Shown in pieces: positions 8,501 through 17,796 of a stretch of DNA of 64,000 nt. The position numbers and the translations under genes were made by a program. The notes below the pieces were generated by a model. That model did not search any database. It saw nothing but the letters and a program-made list of their open reading frames with translations, and was not told the DNA's origin. The stretch's first letter is position 1; each line of letters starts with the position of its first letter. The stretch is from Nocardiopsis sp. TSRI0078 (GTDB lineage Bacteria; Actinomycetota; Actinomycetes; Streptosporangiales; Streptosporangiaceae): contig NZ_LWLB01000001.1 in the NCBI RefSeq assembly GCF_001905145.1, positions 310,001-374,000 on the forward strand, read 5' to 3'.

Positions 8501-9164
8501 TCGAAAGGCAGACCCCCACGCACGTGCCAACCTCATCGACACCGCTGCCCGGCTCCTGTCCTGTGAGGGCCCGCCGGCCCTGTCCACCCGCAGGATCGCC
8601 CAGGAGGCGGGCAGTTCCACGATGGCCGTGTACACCCACTTCGACGGCATCGGCGGCCTGGTGCACGCCATGGTCCACGAGGGTTTCGCCCGCCTCGAGG
8701 AGCACCTCACCCAGGTGGAGGCCACCGACGACCCCGTCTGCGATCTGGCCCTCCTCGGCCGCGCCTTCCGCCACAACGCCGTGCGCAACGCCCACCTGTA
8801 CGCGGTCATGTTCGGGGGATGCTCCCTGGCGGGCTTCACCCTCTCGGAGGACGACCGGCAGCACGGTCGCTACACACTGCGCAACGTGACCGCGTGCGTG
8901 GCCCGCTGCCTCGGGGCCGAACGCTTCGATCCGGCCGACCCGGAACTGATCGCCCACCGGCTGTGGAGCGCGGTGCACGGGCTGGCCACGCTCGAACTCG
9001 GCTCCTACCTCGTCCCTCCCTACGACGCCGACCTGTGCTTCGAGGACCAGCTCGTGTCGCTGATGGTCGGGTGCGGGGATTCCGCGGACGCGGCCCGGGC
9101 CTCGGTGGCCGCGTCCGCGGAGCGCCTCTCCTCTCTGTGGCCCCCCGAGACGGGTGGGGACTGA
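8493..9164 (+). CDS. TetR-family transcriptional regulator
   Basis: 223 residues. The N-terminal helix-turn-helix is clear (about residues 12-58: LIDTAARLLSCEGPPALSTR, RIAQEAGSSTMAVYTHFDGI). The C-terminal ligand-binding domain is of the WHG / TetR_C_33 sort (LWSAVHGLATLELGSYL), as in many actinobacterial regulators of lipid-like or polyketide metabolism. The ATG at 8493 is chosen; an upstream TTG at 8475 is in frame but adds residues outside the family pattern. It stands alone on the plus strand, convergent with the carboxylase gene, with a shared hairpin terminator between them. It sits between the two halves of the biosynthetic locus and is a good candidate repressor for it. Confidence 0.9.
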   Translation: MSPRKADPHARANLIDTAARLLSCEGPPALSTRRIAQEAGSSTMAVYTHFDGIGGLVHAMVHEGFARLEEHLTQVEATDDPVCDLALLGRAFRHNAVRNAHLYAVMFGGCSLAGFTLSEDDRQHGRYTLRNVTACVARCLGAERFDPADPELIAHRLWSAVHGLATLELGSYLVPPYDADLCFEDQLVSLMVGCGDSADAARASVAASAERLSSLWPPETGGD

Positions 9165-9174
9165 GCGGTGGGGC

Positions 9175-9208
9175 GCGGCCCGGTCCGAAGAGCGGGGGAC
9201 CGGGCCGC
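9175..9208. terminator. bidirectional hairpin between TetR gene and carboxylase operon
   Basis: 12-base perfect arms (GCGGCCCGGTCC and its complement) around a 10-base loop, placed between the convergent stops at 9164 and 9218. No T-run, as usual in high-GC actinomycetes. Confidence 0.75.
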
Positions 9209-9217
9209 CCCGGGAGC

Positions 9218-10837
9218 TCAGAGCGGCACGTTCCCGTGCTTGCGCCGGGGAGGCTCCCTCCTCTTGTCCCGCAGGAGCGCGAGCCCGCGCGCCACCGCCG
9301 AGCGCGTGTCCGCCGGGTCGATCACGTCGTCGACGAACCCCTCCTCCGGAGCCCGGTACGGGTACATCAGGCGCTCCCGGTAGTCGGCGATGAGCTCCGC
9401 CCTCCGCGCCTCCGGGTCGGCCGCGGCCCGCAGCTCCCTGCGGTGGACCACGTTCACCGCGCCCTCCGCCCCCATCACCGCGATCTCGTTGCCGGGCCAG
9501 ACCAGTGACAGGTCCGTGCCTATGGAACGGGAGTCCATCACGATGTAGGCGCCCCCGTAGGCCTTGCGCAGGATCACCTGGACGCGCGGAACCGTCGCCT
9601 CGCAGTAGGCGTAGAGCAGCTTCGCCCCGTGCCGGATCACGCCCGCGTGCTCCTGGCCGGTCCCCGGGAGGAAACCGGGAACGTCCACCAGGGTCACGAT
9701 GGGGATGTTGAACGCGTCGCAGAAGCGGACGAAGCGCGCCGCCTTCTGTGATGCGTCGCTGTCCAGCACGCCGGCCAGGACCATCGGCTGGTTGCCGACG
9801 ACGCCGACCACGGCACCGTCCACGCGGGTGAGGGCGCACAGGACGTTGGGCGCCCACCCCTCGTGCACCTCCAGGAAGTCGCCGTCGTCCGCCAGTTCGG
9901 CGACGACCTCGCGCATGTCGTAGGGCTTGTTCGGCTCCACGGGGACGATCTCGGCCAGGCGGGGGCGCGGGTCCGCGTCCGCCCCGGTCGGTGGTGTGTC
10001 GGGAGGGGAGGCCAGGTTGTTGTCGGGCAGGAGCGAGACGAGGTGGCGCACGTCCTCCAGGCACTCCTCCTCGTCGTCGCGGACGAAGGCGGCCACACCG
10101 GTGCGCCCGCCGTGCACGTCCGCGCCTCCGAGTTCCTCGTGCCCCACCCGTTCGCCGCTCACCGCGGCGATCACGTCGGGACCGGTCAGGTACATCCTGG
10201 CCGAGCCGCGGACCATGAACGTGAAGTCCGCGAGCGCGGGCGAGTAGGCGGCGCCGCCCGCGCACGGTCCGAGGATCACGCTGATCTGGGGGATCACCCC
10301 GGACGCGGCCACCTGGCGGCGGAAGATCCCCCCGTAGCCGTCCAGGGCCGCCACGCCCTCCTGGATACGGGCCCCGCCGCTGTCGTTGAGGCCGATGATC
10401 GGCGCCCCGCCGTCCAACGCCAGGTCCATGACCCGGTGGATCTTCCTGGCGTGCTCGGCGCCGAGGGACCCGCCGAGGATGGTGAAGTCCTGGGCGTAGA
10501 CGAACACGCGCCGGCCGTCGATCGTGCCGGTGCCGGTGACCACGCCGTCGGTGTGCGGGCGCCGCCCCTCGGTGGCGGGGCCCTCGTCCCTGCGGCGGCG
10601 GAACACGCCGAGCTCCACGAAGGAGCCCTCGTCCAGGAGCAGGGCCAGCCGCTCCCGAGCCGTGAGCTTGCCCAGGCCGTGCTGGCGTTCTATCCCGGTG
10701 GGATCCCCCGCCTCGGTCAGGCCGCGCAGGGTGTCCCGCTCGCGTCGCAGCGACGCCATGGTGCGGGCCCGCGGGGCCTGTGGCCGCGCCGTGCGGGGCA
10801 CGGCCACAGGACGCAGGTCCGCCTCGGAGGCGCTCAT
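9218..10837 (-). CDS. acyl-CoA carboxylase beta subunit (carboxyltransferase)
   Basis: 539 residues, the usual length of PccB/AccD-type carboxyltransferases, which move the carboxyl group from biotin to acetyl- or propionyl-CoA. Seen: LGKLTARERLALLLDEGSF near the N-terminus, the acyl-CoA site FTILGGSLGAEHARKI, the oxyanion GGARIQEGV and GPCAGGAAYSPALADF, and the second-half RKAYGGAYIVM. The ATG at 10837 overlaps the flavin reductase stop (ATGA). It is the last gene of the PKS operon and probably supplies malonyl-CoA locally; the biotin-carrying alpha subunit is not in the window and is presumably shared with primary metabolism. Confidence 0.93.
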   Translation of the reverse strand: MSASEADLRPVAVPRTARPQAPRARTMASLRRERDTLRGLTEAGDPTGIERQHGLGKLTARERLALLLDEGSFVELGVFRRRRDEGPATEGRRPHTDGVVTGTGTIDGRRVFVYAQDFTILGGSLGAEHARKIHRVMDLALDGGAPIIGLNDSGGARIQEGVAALDGYGGIFRRQVAASGVIPQISVILGPCAGGAAYSPALADFTFMVRGSARMYLTGPDVIAAVSGERVGHEELGGADVHGGRTGVAAFVRDDEEECLEDVRHLVSLLPDNNLASPPDTPPTGADADPRPRLAEIVPVEPNKPYDMREVVAELADDGDFLEVHEGWAPNVLCALTRVDGAVVGVVGNQPMVLAGVLDSDASQKAARFVRFCDAFNIPIVTLVDVPGFLPGTGQEHAGVIRHGAKLLYAYCEATVPRVQVILRKAYGGAYIVMDSRSIGTDLSLVWPGNEIAVMGAEGAVNVVHRRELRAAADPEARRAELIADYRERLMYPYRAPEEGFVDDVIDPADTRSAVARGLALLRDKRREPPRRKHGNVPL

Positions 10838-11355
10838 CCCGCGCTCACCGTCCCGCCCGGACCGGTGGCGGTCGCGGAGCCGTCGGCGAGCCCGTGGAAG
10901 GAGCCCCCGTGGAACAGCAGCGCGGAGCGCTCGGCCCCCGGTACCGCGTCCAGCACCCGTCCGACGAAGATCGAGTGGTCGCCGGCCACGTGCTCCTCCG
11001 TCACCTCGCACTCCAGCCAGGCCAGCGCGTCGGAGATCAGGGGCGCTCCCGTCCGGGGCCCGGGCAGCCAGTCCACCGACGCGAACTGCTCGTGCCCGTA
11101 CGGCCGGGAGCGGTCGGCGAAGTAGCGCGCGGCCCCCTCCTGTTCCGCGCACAGGACCGACACCGCGAAGTGCCCCTCGGCCGCGACCGCCTTGTGCAGC
11201 CGGGCCGTTCCCGAGACGCAGCACAGCACCAGGGGCGGGTCCAGCGACACCGAGCAGAAGGCGTTGGCCGTCATGCCGTGGGGGTTGGCTCCGCCGACGG
11301 TGATCACGGTGACCCCGGTCGCGAACGTGGACATCACCTGTCGCAGGGACTCCAT
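10834..11355 (-). CDS. flavin reductase (SgcE6/HpaC-like)
   Basis: 173 residues. Typical flavin reductase domain: FATGVTVITVGGANPHGMTA near the N-terminus, SVSLDPPLVLCCV, and GDHSIFVGRVL in the C-terminal part. Such proteins reduce FAD or FMN with NAD(P)H and pass free reduced flavin to a two-component monooxygenase. The sequence resembles SgcE6 of the C-1027 enediyne pathway. The ATG at 11355 starts one base after the thioesterase stop; a GTG at 11364 would overlap it by 8 bases. The monooxygenase it should serve is not visible in the window, so the partner may lie beyond base 1 or elsewhere. Confidence 0.88.
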   Translation of the reverse strand: MESLRQVMSTFATGVTVITVGGANPHGMTANAFCSVSLDPPLVLCCVSGTARLHKAVAAEGHFAVSVLCAEQEGAARYFADRSRPYGHEQFASVDWLPGPRTGAPLISDALAWLECEVTEEHVAGDHSIFVGRVLDAVPGAERSALLFHGGSFHGLADGSATATGPGGTVSAG

Positions 11356-11356
11356 G

Positions 11357-11830
11357 TCAACCACCCGCCGCTCGTACCGGGGCGCGGCCGCCCGCGGCCG
11401 CTCCGTCCACGGCGTACGCCGCGAGCGCCTCGCGCAGCTCCTCCGGAACGCGGGCGGGCACCGTGGCCGTGTTGGGGCCGCGCATGCAGGCGATGCGCTG
11501 CATGCCGCGCGCCACGAGCGCCTCCGTCTCCCCTCCCAGACGCACGTAGTCGAAGGAGAACTGCACCTGGGTCTGGGTCAGCTCCTCCAGGCGCATCCGC
11601 ACGGAGAGCTCGTCGAAGGCCGTGATCTCGGCGAAGAACTCGCAGTCCACCTTGAGCGTGAACAGCTTCAGGTCCCCGCGCACGTCCTCCAGGACGCCTG
11701 GGGCCCGTTCCTTGAGGAACATCTCCCGGCAGCGCCCCTGCCAGCGCAGGTAGTTGACGTAGTAGACGTTGCCCACCAGGTTCGTCTCCTCGAAACCGAC
11801 GATGTGGCGGAGCTCGTAGTAGTCGGACAT
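11357..11830 (-). CDS. enediyne-type acyl-CoA/ACP thioesterase (E10-like hotdog fold)
   Basis: 157 residues. The 4-hydroxybenzoyl-CoA thioesterase-like pattern is clear: GFEETNLVGNVYYVNYLRWQ near residues 12-31, then FFAEITAFDELSVRMRLEEL and QVQFSFDYVRLGG. GNVYYVNYLRWQGRCREMFL is the signature of the E10 / TEBC thioesterases that release the polyene from PKSE synthases. The start overlaps the PKS stop by one base (TGATG) after a GGAGAGGAGAGG ribosome site, so synthase and thioesterase are translated together in near-equal amounts. In characterised systems this enzyme hydrolyses the ACP-bound octaketide to release a polyene; the same reaction is inferred here. Confidence 0.9.
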   Translation of the reverse strand: MSDYYELRHIVGFEETNLVGNVYYVNYLRWQGRCREMFLKERAPGVLEDVRGDLKLFTLKVDCEFFAEITAFDELSVRMRLEELTQTQVQFSFDYVRLGGETEALVARGMQRIACMRGPNTATVPARVPEELREALAAYAVDGAAAGGRAPVRAAGG

Positions 11831-14800
11831 CACCTCTCCTCTCCGGACAGGACCGCGAACACCACCGGATCGGGGTTCGCGTTCAGCGTGGTCGTCCAGG
11901 TGGCGACACGGGCGTCTCCGGAGGAGAGGACCACCCACCCGTGGGGGCGTACCTCCTCCAGGGTCAGGGAGCGACCGGTGCCCCCCGACTTGCGCAGGCA
12001 CTCCAGTGCGCTCCACAGACGCGTCGCCGCGACGTGCGCGGACTCCCCCGCCTGCTCGGCGACCAGATCGCGCACGGACACGAGCCCGCGGCCGAGCAGG
12101 CCGCTCCACTCCTCCTCCGAGCGCTCGGCCACGGCCTCCACGTCGCAGGCGATCCGTCCCGCGCCCGCGACCGCCAGCGTCACCCCCGCTCCGTGCGAGG
12201 CCGACACCGGCGACTCCTCGGCCTCCGGGCGCCCGTCCGGACGGTGGCGCACGCGGACGGGCCGGTTCAGGGCCCGGCTGACCGCGAGCTCGGTCCTCGC
12301 CCTCCGCTCCTCGGTGTCCCCGGCGGGGCCGGAGGACGGGTCGGGGTCGACGACCACGGCCCTGGAGCCGCCCAGCACCTGCTCCAGCTCACGCTCCAGG
12401 TGCGATCCCAGCAGCGCGGGTACCCACGGGCCGGCGCCGCCGCTCCTGCGCACCGCCCTGAGCCGCAGGCCCTCCCAGCGCTCCACCAGCGCCCCGGAGG
12501 AGTCCCGCACGTCGACGTCGTAGACGTAGGAGTCCCCGTCCTGTGAGCGCTCGCGCGCGTCGAGCAGCACGCAGTCGGCCTCCTGGTCCTCGGCCCGGGC
12601 CAGGACGATCCGGTCCACCCCCTCGGGCAGCAGGGTCCCGTCCGGGACACAGGCCTGGAGGACGTGCATGGCGGCGTCGCGCACCCCCGGATCCGCCAGG
12701 ACCCTCTCCTGGGGAAGGAAGGCCCCGAACCAGTCCGCCGGAGCGACGGTGGACAGCTCCGCGACCACGTGGCGCGCGCTCACCCTCCGGTAGGCCAGCA
12801 ACCGCTGGAACCGCTTGCCCTGGAAGAGGACGCTCCCGTACAGCTCGCCGGGGTCGATCGGCACCCGGGGCAGCGATGTGGTCGCGTCCGCCACCGCGGG
12901 GCGCTCCTCCTCGGGACCGGTACCCCGCCAGCTCAGGACGGCGCGGAAGTGGTCCGCGTCGTACCCCGTCTCCTCGCTGCGGACGACGACCTCCACCGTC
13001 TCGCCGTCGCGCACCAGCGCGGCCACGCGGATGGTGGTCGTCTCTCCGGGGCGGACGGCCACCGGGCGCAGGAAGCGTCCCCGTTCCAGTACGGGAGGAC
13101 CGTCGTGCCCGCTCACGGCCGCCGCGACCTGGGCCATGGCCTCCATGCCGACCACCGCGGGGAAGAGCATGTCGCCGTCCAGCAGGTGGTCGTCCAGGTA
13201 GGGGTCGTCGGTCGAGGACAGGACGGCCTCGGTGACCAGCTCGACCCCGGGGTAGTGCACGAGGACCCGGTCGAGGAAGCGGCCCAGGGGGAGTTCGTGC
13301 TCCTCCGTGGTGAGCGTCGGCATGCCGCCGGTACGGCCGCTGACGACCAGCACGGGGCCGGCGGAGGGGTCACGGAGCACCTGGTGGAGGACGTCGATCC
13401 CCTCCTCGGCGGAGACGGGGGTGATGCCGTCGCGCATCAGCGCCTCCACCACGCCGAGCCGCTCCCCCATACCGGCGCCGGACCACACCGACCACTCCAG
13501 GGCCAGGACCCGCGTGTGCGGGTGCTCCCGCCCGTACTCGACCGTCATCTCGGTGAGCCAGTCGTTGGCGGTGGAGTAGTGCGCCTCACCGCGCAGCCCG
13601 GCCCGGCCGATGATGCTGCCGAAGGTGACCAGCAGGCGCAGCCGCGCGGGGTCGAGCGCGCCGAGGACGGTCTCCAGGCCGTCGGTCTTGGGCGCGAGCG
13701 TGCGCCGGAAGGCCGGCTCGGTCAGCGTTCCCACGGCGGTCGGCTCGTTGCGGCCGGCGCCGTGCAGCACCGCGGTGACGGGCCCCAGTCCCTCCTGGAG
13801 GGCGCCCACCGCCCGCAGGACCTCCTCGGGGCGGGTCACGTCGGCCCGCTCGTACCGGTGGCGGACCCCGGCCGCCGACATCCTCTCCAGGTTCGCGGCC
13901 AGCTCGGCGTCCTCCTCCTCGGACGCGCGGCCGAGGAGGGCGAGCCCGACGCCGTACTCCGTGGCCAGGGACAGGGCGCACTCGGCGGTGATGCCCTTTC
14001 CGCCACCGGTGACCAGGAGCACGTCGTCCGGTCCGAGGGGAGCCTCGCCGTCGTCCGGCCGTCCGGGGAGCGTGGCCCGCAGGACGGGGACCGTGCGGCG
14101 CCCCTCCGCGTCGTAGCGCGCCTCCGCGAACCCGGACGTGGCCGCGACCTCGGCGACCACCCGTCGCACGGCCTCCTCCCGCGCCCCCCCGGTGGCGGGC
14201 TCCGGGTCGTGCAGGGTGACCAGGGTGGTGGTCACGCCGGGCAGCTCCTGGTGGAGCGTCCTGGCGACCCCCGAGGCACCGCGCCTGCCCTGGACCACGA
14301 CGAACCGGCCCTCGGGTCCGGCGGCCAACGCGGCGCGCGCCGCGTCCAGGAACGTTCCCACGAGGTGCGCCCCGCCGTCGGCGGGGAGGCAGAGGAGGAC
14401 GCCGCCGCCGTGGTCGGAGAGCGCCTCGCGCAGCGGTTCGGCCAGGGGGTGCCCGGGTGAGGCGTAGACGCTCCACCCGTCCTGGCCGCGGCCGGCGGTC
14501 TCGGCGGGCCTGGGCCGGGGAGGCGGGGCGTCGACGTGGGCGACCTCGAAGGCGCGCACCCACGGAGCCGCACCCGGCGCCTCCCCCGCGGCCTCCCCGC
14601 CGTCGGCGGTCCGCGCCAGCGTGTCGATGGTCTCGGCCAGCTCCCCCAGGCTGGAGGTCGCGTACCCCGAGGTCGCCCCCATCGGGGGCAGGCCCAGGCG
14701 CCGGGTGACCTCGTTGACGATCTGGCCGACCGTGATGGAGCTCAGGTGGAGGTCGTCCAGGGGCCGCGTGTCCGGTCCCACCATGGACACGGGGAGTTCG

Positions 14801-17646
14801 ACGCGTTCGGCGGAGAGCGCGCGCAGGAGCTCCAGCGTGTCGGCGGTCTCCTCCCCTCCGGCCGCTCCCTCCTCGGGGGCCGCGGGCGCGGGACTCCTGC
14901 CGTCGGTCCGCCCCACCTCCACGCTGGGGGCGGTCTCACAGGGGCTCGCCAGGAACTCGAACTCGTCCGGCAGCTCCCGGACGAGCCGCCCGGTGAAGAG
15001 CGCCCGCACGTCCACGGGCGCGCCGAGGGCGTAGGCGGCGGCGACCGCCCTGAGGAAGGGGACCAGCGAGGTGGAGTCCGTGTCCACGGCCACGGCCGGG
15101 ACGTCCGGGACGGCGGCGGCCGCGAGTCCGGTGAGCACGCGTCCCGGTCCCACCTCGACGAGGAGGTCCGCTCCCTCCGCCGCACGGACGACGGCCTCGT
15201 GGAAACGCACCGGGAGCACGATCTGTTCGCGCAGGAGCGCACGCGTGTCGGTGTCGGCGTCGAGGGGAGCTCCGGTCACCGTGGAGACCACACCGGTCGA
15301 CAGCGGCGCGAACCGGACCCCGTCGAGCCGCCTGCCGAACTCCTCGGTGGCGGGGGCGACCAGCGGGGAGTGGAAGGCGTGCGAGACGTTCACGCGCGTG
15401 GCGGTGATCCCCTCGGCGCGCGCCCTCCGGCAGACCCTCTCCACGGCCTCCGCGGAACCGGAGACGACGGTCTGCTCGGGCCCGTTGTATCCGGCGACGA
15501 CCAGTTCGGCCTCGTCCGCGACCAGTGCCTCCACCCGTTCGGGTGAGGCCGCCAGCCCGGCCATGGCACCGTCGCCGCCCCCCGTCTCGGCCATCGCGCG
15601 GCCCCGTGCGGCGGCGAGGTCGAGGATCCCGGCGGCGTCGATCGCGCCCGCCCAGTGCAGGGCGGTCAGCTCGCCGAGGCTGTGGCCGACGGCCCCGTCC
15701 GCCCGCACGCCGATGTCGTCCAGCACGGCCAGGGCCGCCAGCGAACCGGCCACGATGCGCGGCTGGGCGATCTCGGTGGCCGCCTGGTCCCCGTCCTCAC
15801 GCAGCCGGGCGGAGGCCAGCACCTCGTCGGCCCGGCCGAACCGACGGCGGAGGGCACCGGGCCCGCCGTCGCCCGAGCCCTGCCCGGGGAAGAGGTAGCG
15901 GATGGTGGGCGGGGTGGAGCGGTGCGCGAGGAAGATCCCCCGCGCCGGGGAGAGGACCTCCCGCTCGCCCGCGTCGATCCGTGTGATCAGCGCGCGTACC
16001 GCGTCCGCGGCGGCCTCGGGCGAGGAGGCGACGACGGCGGCGCGCGCGGGCCCCCCACCGGTCCGCCCGGCGAGTGTGTGCGCCAGGTCGGTGAGCTCGG
16101 CGTAGGAGAGGCGCGGCAGGATCTCCGAGAGCTCCTCCAGCCGCCGGCGCACGTCGGCGGTGTCACCGCCCTCCACGACCAGCAGTTCGGCGTCCTGGCG
16201 GCCGGACACCAGCTCGCGGGTGTGGGCCGTGATCCCGGGCCCCCCGCGGTCGGCCGCCGTCTCCACGGTGACGTGGGTGTTGACGCCGCCGAACCCCATG
16301 GCCGAGACCCCGGCTCGCACGGGGCGGTCCTCGGGCCACGGCAGCGCGCGGTCCGGCACGTACAGCGCCGCCGACTCCTCCTCCAGCAGCGGGTGCGGGT
16401 CGTGGTGCCCGGTGCCGGGCGGAATGACCTGGTGGTACACGGTGAGGATCGCCTTGATCAGCCCGGCGACGCCCGCCGCGGCCTTGGTGTGGCCGAAGTT
16501 GGCCTTCACCGAGCCGAGGGCCGCCGGAGGGGCGGAGGGATCGGCGGCACTCCTGGCACCGGAGAGCGCGGCCAGCTCGGTCGCGTCGCCCAGCGCGGTG
16601 CCGGTGCCGTGGCCCTCGAAGTAGCCGACCGTCTCGATCCCGTACCCGGCACGCGCGTAGGCCCGCTCCAGCGCGAGCCGGTGTCCGCTCTCCTCGGGCC
16701 GGGTGATCCCGCCCCTGCCGTCGGAGGAGACCGCCCAGCCCGTGATCACGGCGTAGACGCGCTTGCCCTGGGCGATCGCGTCCTCCTCCCGCATGAGCAC
16801 GAGCGCCCCGGAGCCCTCCCCCGGCCAGAAACCGTTGGAGTCCTTGTCGTAGACCTTCATCTCACCGGTGGCCAGGGCCCCGGTCTTGGCGAAGCCGATC
16901 ACCTCGAAGGGGTCGATGGACAGGTCGACCCCGCCGGCGAGCGCGGCGTCGAGGTCCCCCTCCGCCAGGGCGGTAGCGGCCGTGGCGACCGACAGCAGGG
17001 AGGACGAGCAGGCGCCGTCGACCGTGTAGCCGCCGCCGCCCAGGTCGAAGTGGTTGCAGACCCGGCCCGCGATGGTGTTGGACAGGCCTCCGGCGAGAGT
17101 GTCCTCGTCGATGCGCGGGAAGGGCGCCTTGTAGGACTCCTCCAGGTCGGACAGGAAGGCGTCGGCCTCCTCCTCCCCCCAGCCGTGGTCGAGCAGCGCC
17201 GAGGCGACCGTCCTGCGCACGTAGGGCCAGCGCAGCCGCATCGTGTTGGCCCGGGAGAACTCGCCCGTGAGGCTGTTGCCGATGACCACTCCCGTGGAGC
17301 GCCGCGGCAGCCCCTCACCCTCGGGGAAACCGGCGTCCTCCAAGGCCCGGGACATCGTGTCGAGAGCGAGCCAGTGCGTCATATCCGTCGAACGGAAAGA
17401 GCTCCCGGACACCCGGTAGCGCACCCGGTCGAATGAGAATCCACGCAGCACCGCGGCCTTGTCCGAATAGAATCGGTCTTCCGCGGACGGGTCCTGGGAC
17501 CAGTAGTCGTCCAGGTTCATGCGCTCGTTCGGGAGCCGACGGAACGCCCTCCTGCCAGCGAGGACGTTATCCCAAAGATCCAGAGGGGAGTCTGCGTCCG
17601 GATAGCGCAGACCGATTCCCACGACAGCAATTCTGGTGTTTTTCAT
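11830..17646 (-). CDS. iterative type I polyketide synthase, enediyne PKSE architecture
   Basis: 1938 residues, the size of known enediyne synthases. Order of domains: ketosynthase (about 1-460; Cys213 in VDGACSSSLL, His346 in EGHGTG, His386 in NFGHTKAA), acyltransferase (about 580-880; Ser656 in GHSLGE, SHAFHSP at 755), ACP (about 940-1010; probable phosphopantetheine Ser970 in DDLHLSSI), ketoreductase (about 1205-1430; VTGGGKGI at 1212, Tyr1357), dehydratase (about 1455-1730; His1487, Asp1657) and a C-terminal phosphopantetheinyl transferase (about 1760-1938; ACDVEAV, WSALECLRK near 1878). The built-in transferase and the LHLSS ACP are hallmarks of PKSE. A linear polyene made from about eight malonyl units is the expected first product. 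The ATG at 17646 is chosen because the KS domain starts there. Confidence 0.93.
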   Translation of the reverse strand: MKNTRIAVVGIGLRYPDADSPLDLWDNVLAGRRAFRRLPNERMNLDDYWSQDPSAEDRFYSDKAAVLRGFSFDRVRYRVSGSSFRSTDMTHWLALDTMSRALEDAGFPEGEGLPRRSTGVVIGNSLTGEFSRANTMRLRWPYVRRTVASALLDHGWGEEEADAFLSDLEESYKAPFPRIDEDTLAGGLSNTIAGRVCNHFDLGGGGYTVDGACSSSLLSVATAATALAEGDLDAALAGGVDLSIDPFEVIGFAKTGALATGEMKVYDKDSNGFWPGEGSGALVLMREEDAIAQGKRVYAVITGWAVSSDGRGGITRPEESGHRLALERAYARAGYGIETVGYFEGHGTGTALGDATELAALSGARSAADPSAPPAALGSVKANFGHTKAAAGVAGLIKAILTVYHQVIPPGTGHHDPHPLLEEESAALYVPDRALPWPEDRPVRAGVSAMGFGGVNTHVTVETAADRGGPGITAHTRELVSGRQDAELLVVEGGDTADVRRRLEELSEILPRLSYAELTDLAHTLAGRTGGGPARAAVVASSPEAAADAVRALITRIDAGEREVLSPARGIFLAHRSTPPTIRYLFPGQGSGDGGPGALRRRFGRADEVLASARLREDGDQAATEIAQPRIVAGSLAALAVLDDIGVRADGAVGHSLGELTALHWAGAIDAAGILDLAAARGRAMAETGGGDGAMAGLAASPERVEALVADEAELVVAGYNGPEQTVVSGSAEAVERVCRRARAEGITATRVNVSHAFHSPLVAPATEEFGRRLDGVRFAPLSTGVVSTVTGAPLDADTDTRALLREQIVLPVRFHEAVVRAAEGADLLVEVGPGRVLTGLAAAAVPDVPAVAVDTDSTSLVPFLRAVAAAYALGAPVDVRALFTGRLVRELPDEFEFLASPCETAPSVEVGRTDGRSPAPAAPEEGAAGGEETADTLELLRALSAERVELPVSMVGPDTRPLDDLHLSSITVGQIVNEVTRRLGLPPMGATSGYATSSLGELAETIDTLARTADGGEAAGEAPGAAPWVRAFEVAHVDAPPPRPRPAETAGRGQDGWSVYASPGHPLAEPLREALSDHGGGVLLCLPADGGAHLVGTFLDAARAALAAGPEGRFVVVQGRRGASGVARTLHQELPGVTTTLVTLHDPEPATGGAREEAVRRVVAEVAATSGFAEARYDAEGRRTVPVLRATLPGRPDDGEAPLGPDDVLLVTGGGKGITAECALSLATEYGVGLALLGRASEEEDAELAANLERMSAAGVRHRYERADVTRPEEVLRAVGALQEGLGPVTAVLHGAGRNEPTAVGTLTEPAFRRTLAPKTDGLETVLGALDPARLRLLVTFGSIIGRAGLRGEAHYSTANDWLTEMTVEYGREHPHTRVLALEWSVWSGAGMGERLGVVEALMRDGITPVSAEEGIDVLHQVLRDPSAGPVLVVSGRTGGMPTLTTEEHELPLGRFLDRVLVHYPGVELVTEAVLSSTDDPYLDDHLLDGDMLFPAVVGMEAMAQVAAAVSGHDGPPVLERGRFLRPVAVRPGETTTIRVAALVRDGETVEVVVRSEETGYDADHFRAVLSWRGTGPEEERPAVADATTSLPRVPIDPGELYGSVLFQGKRFQRLLAYRRVSARHVVAELSTVAPADWFGAFLPQERVLADPGVRDAAMHVLQACVPDGTLLPEGVDRIVLARAEDQEADCVLLDARERSQDGDSYVYDVDVRDSSGALVERWEGLRLRAVRRSGGAGPWVPALLGSHLERELEQVLGGSRAVVVDPDPSSGPAGDTEERRARTELAVSRALNRPVRVRHRPDGRPEAEESPVSASHGAGVTLAVAGAGRIACDVEAVAERSEEEWSGLLGRGLVSVRDLVAEQAGESAHVAATRLWSALECLRKSGGTGRSLTLEEVRPHGWVVLSSGDARVATWTTTLNANPDPVVFAVLSGEER

Positions 17647-17796
17647 ACCCCACCCACACACGATTTCAAGGAATGGCGATATCCGCCAGGAATCCCAGAA
17701 CAATCATGCGTGAGCCGGAGCCCTCTGTCTTCTCCGTTAGTGCGCCCCCGGGCAGCCCCTATTCCATAACAGCGTGATAATTGCTATGGGTCGGGA

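Noticed and set aside
1-17646. Canonical enediyne warhead cassette (E3, E4, E5)
   Set aside because: Every gene in this stretch was accounted for by other families; only pksE, E10-like and E6-like members were seen.
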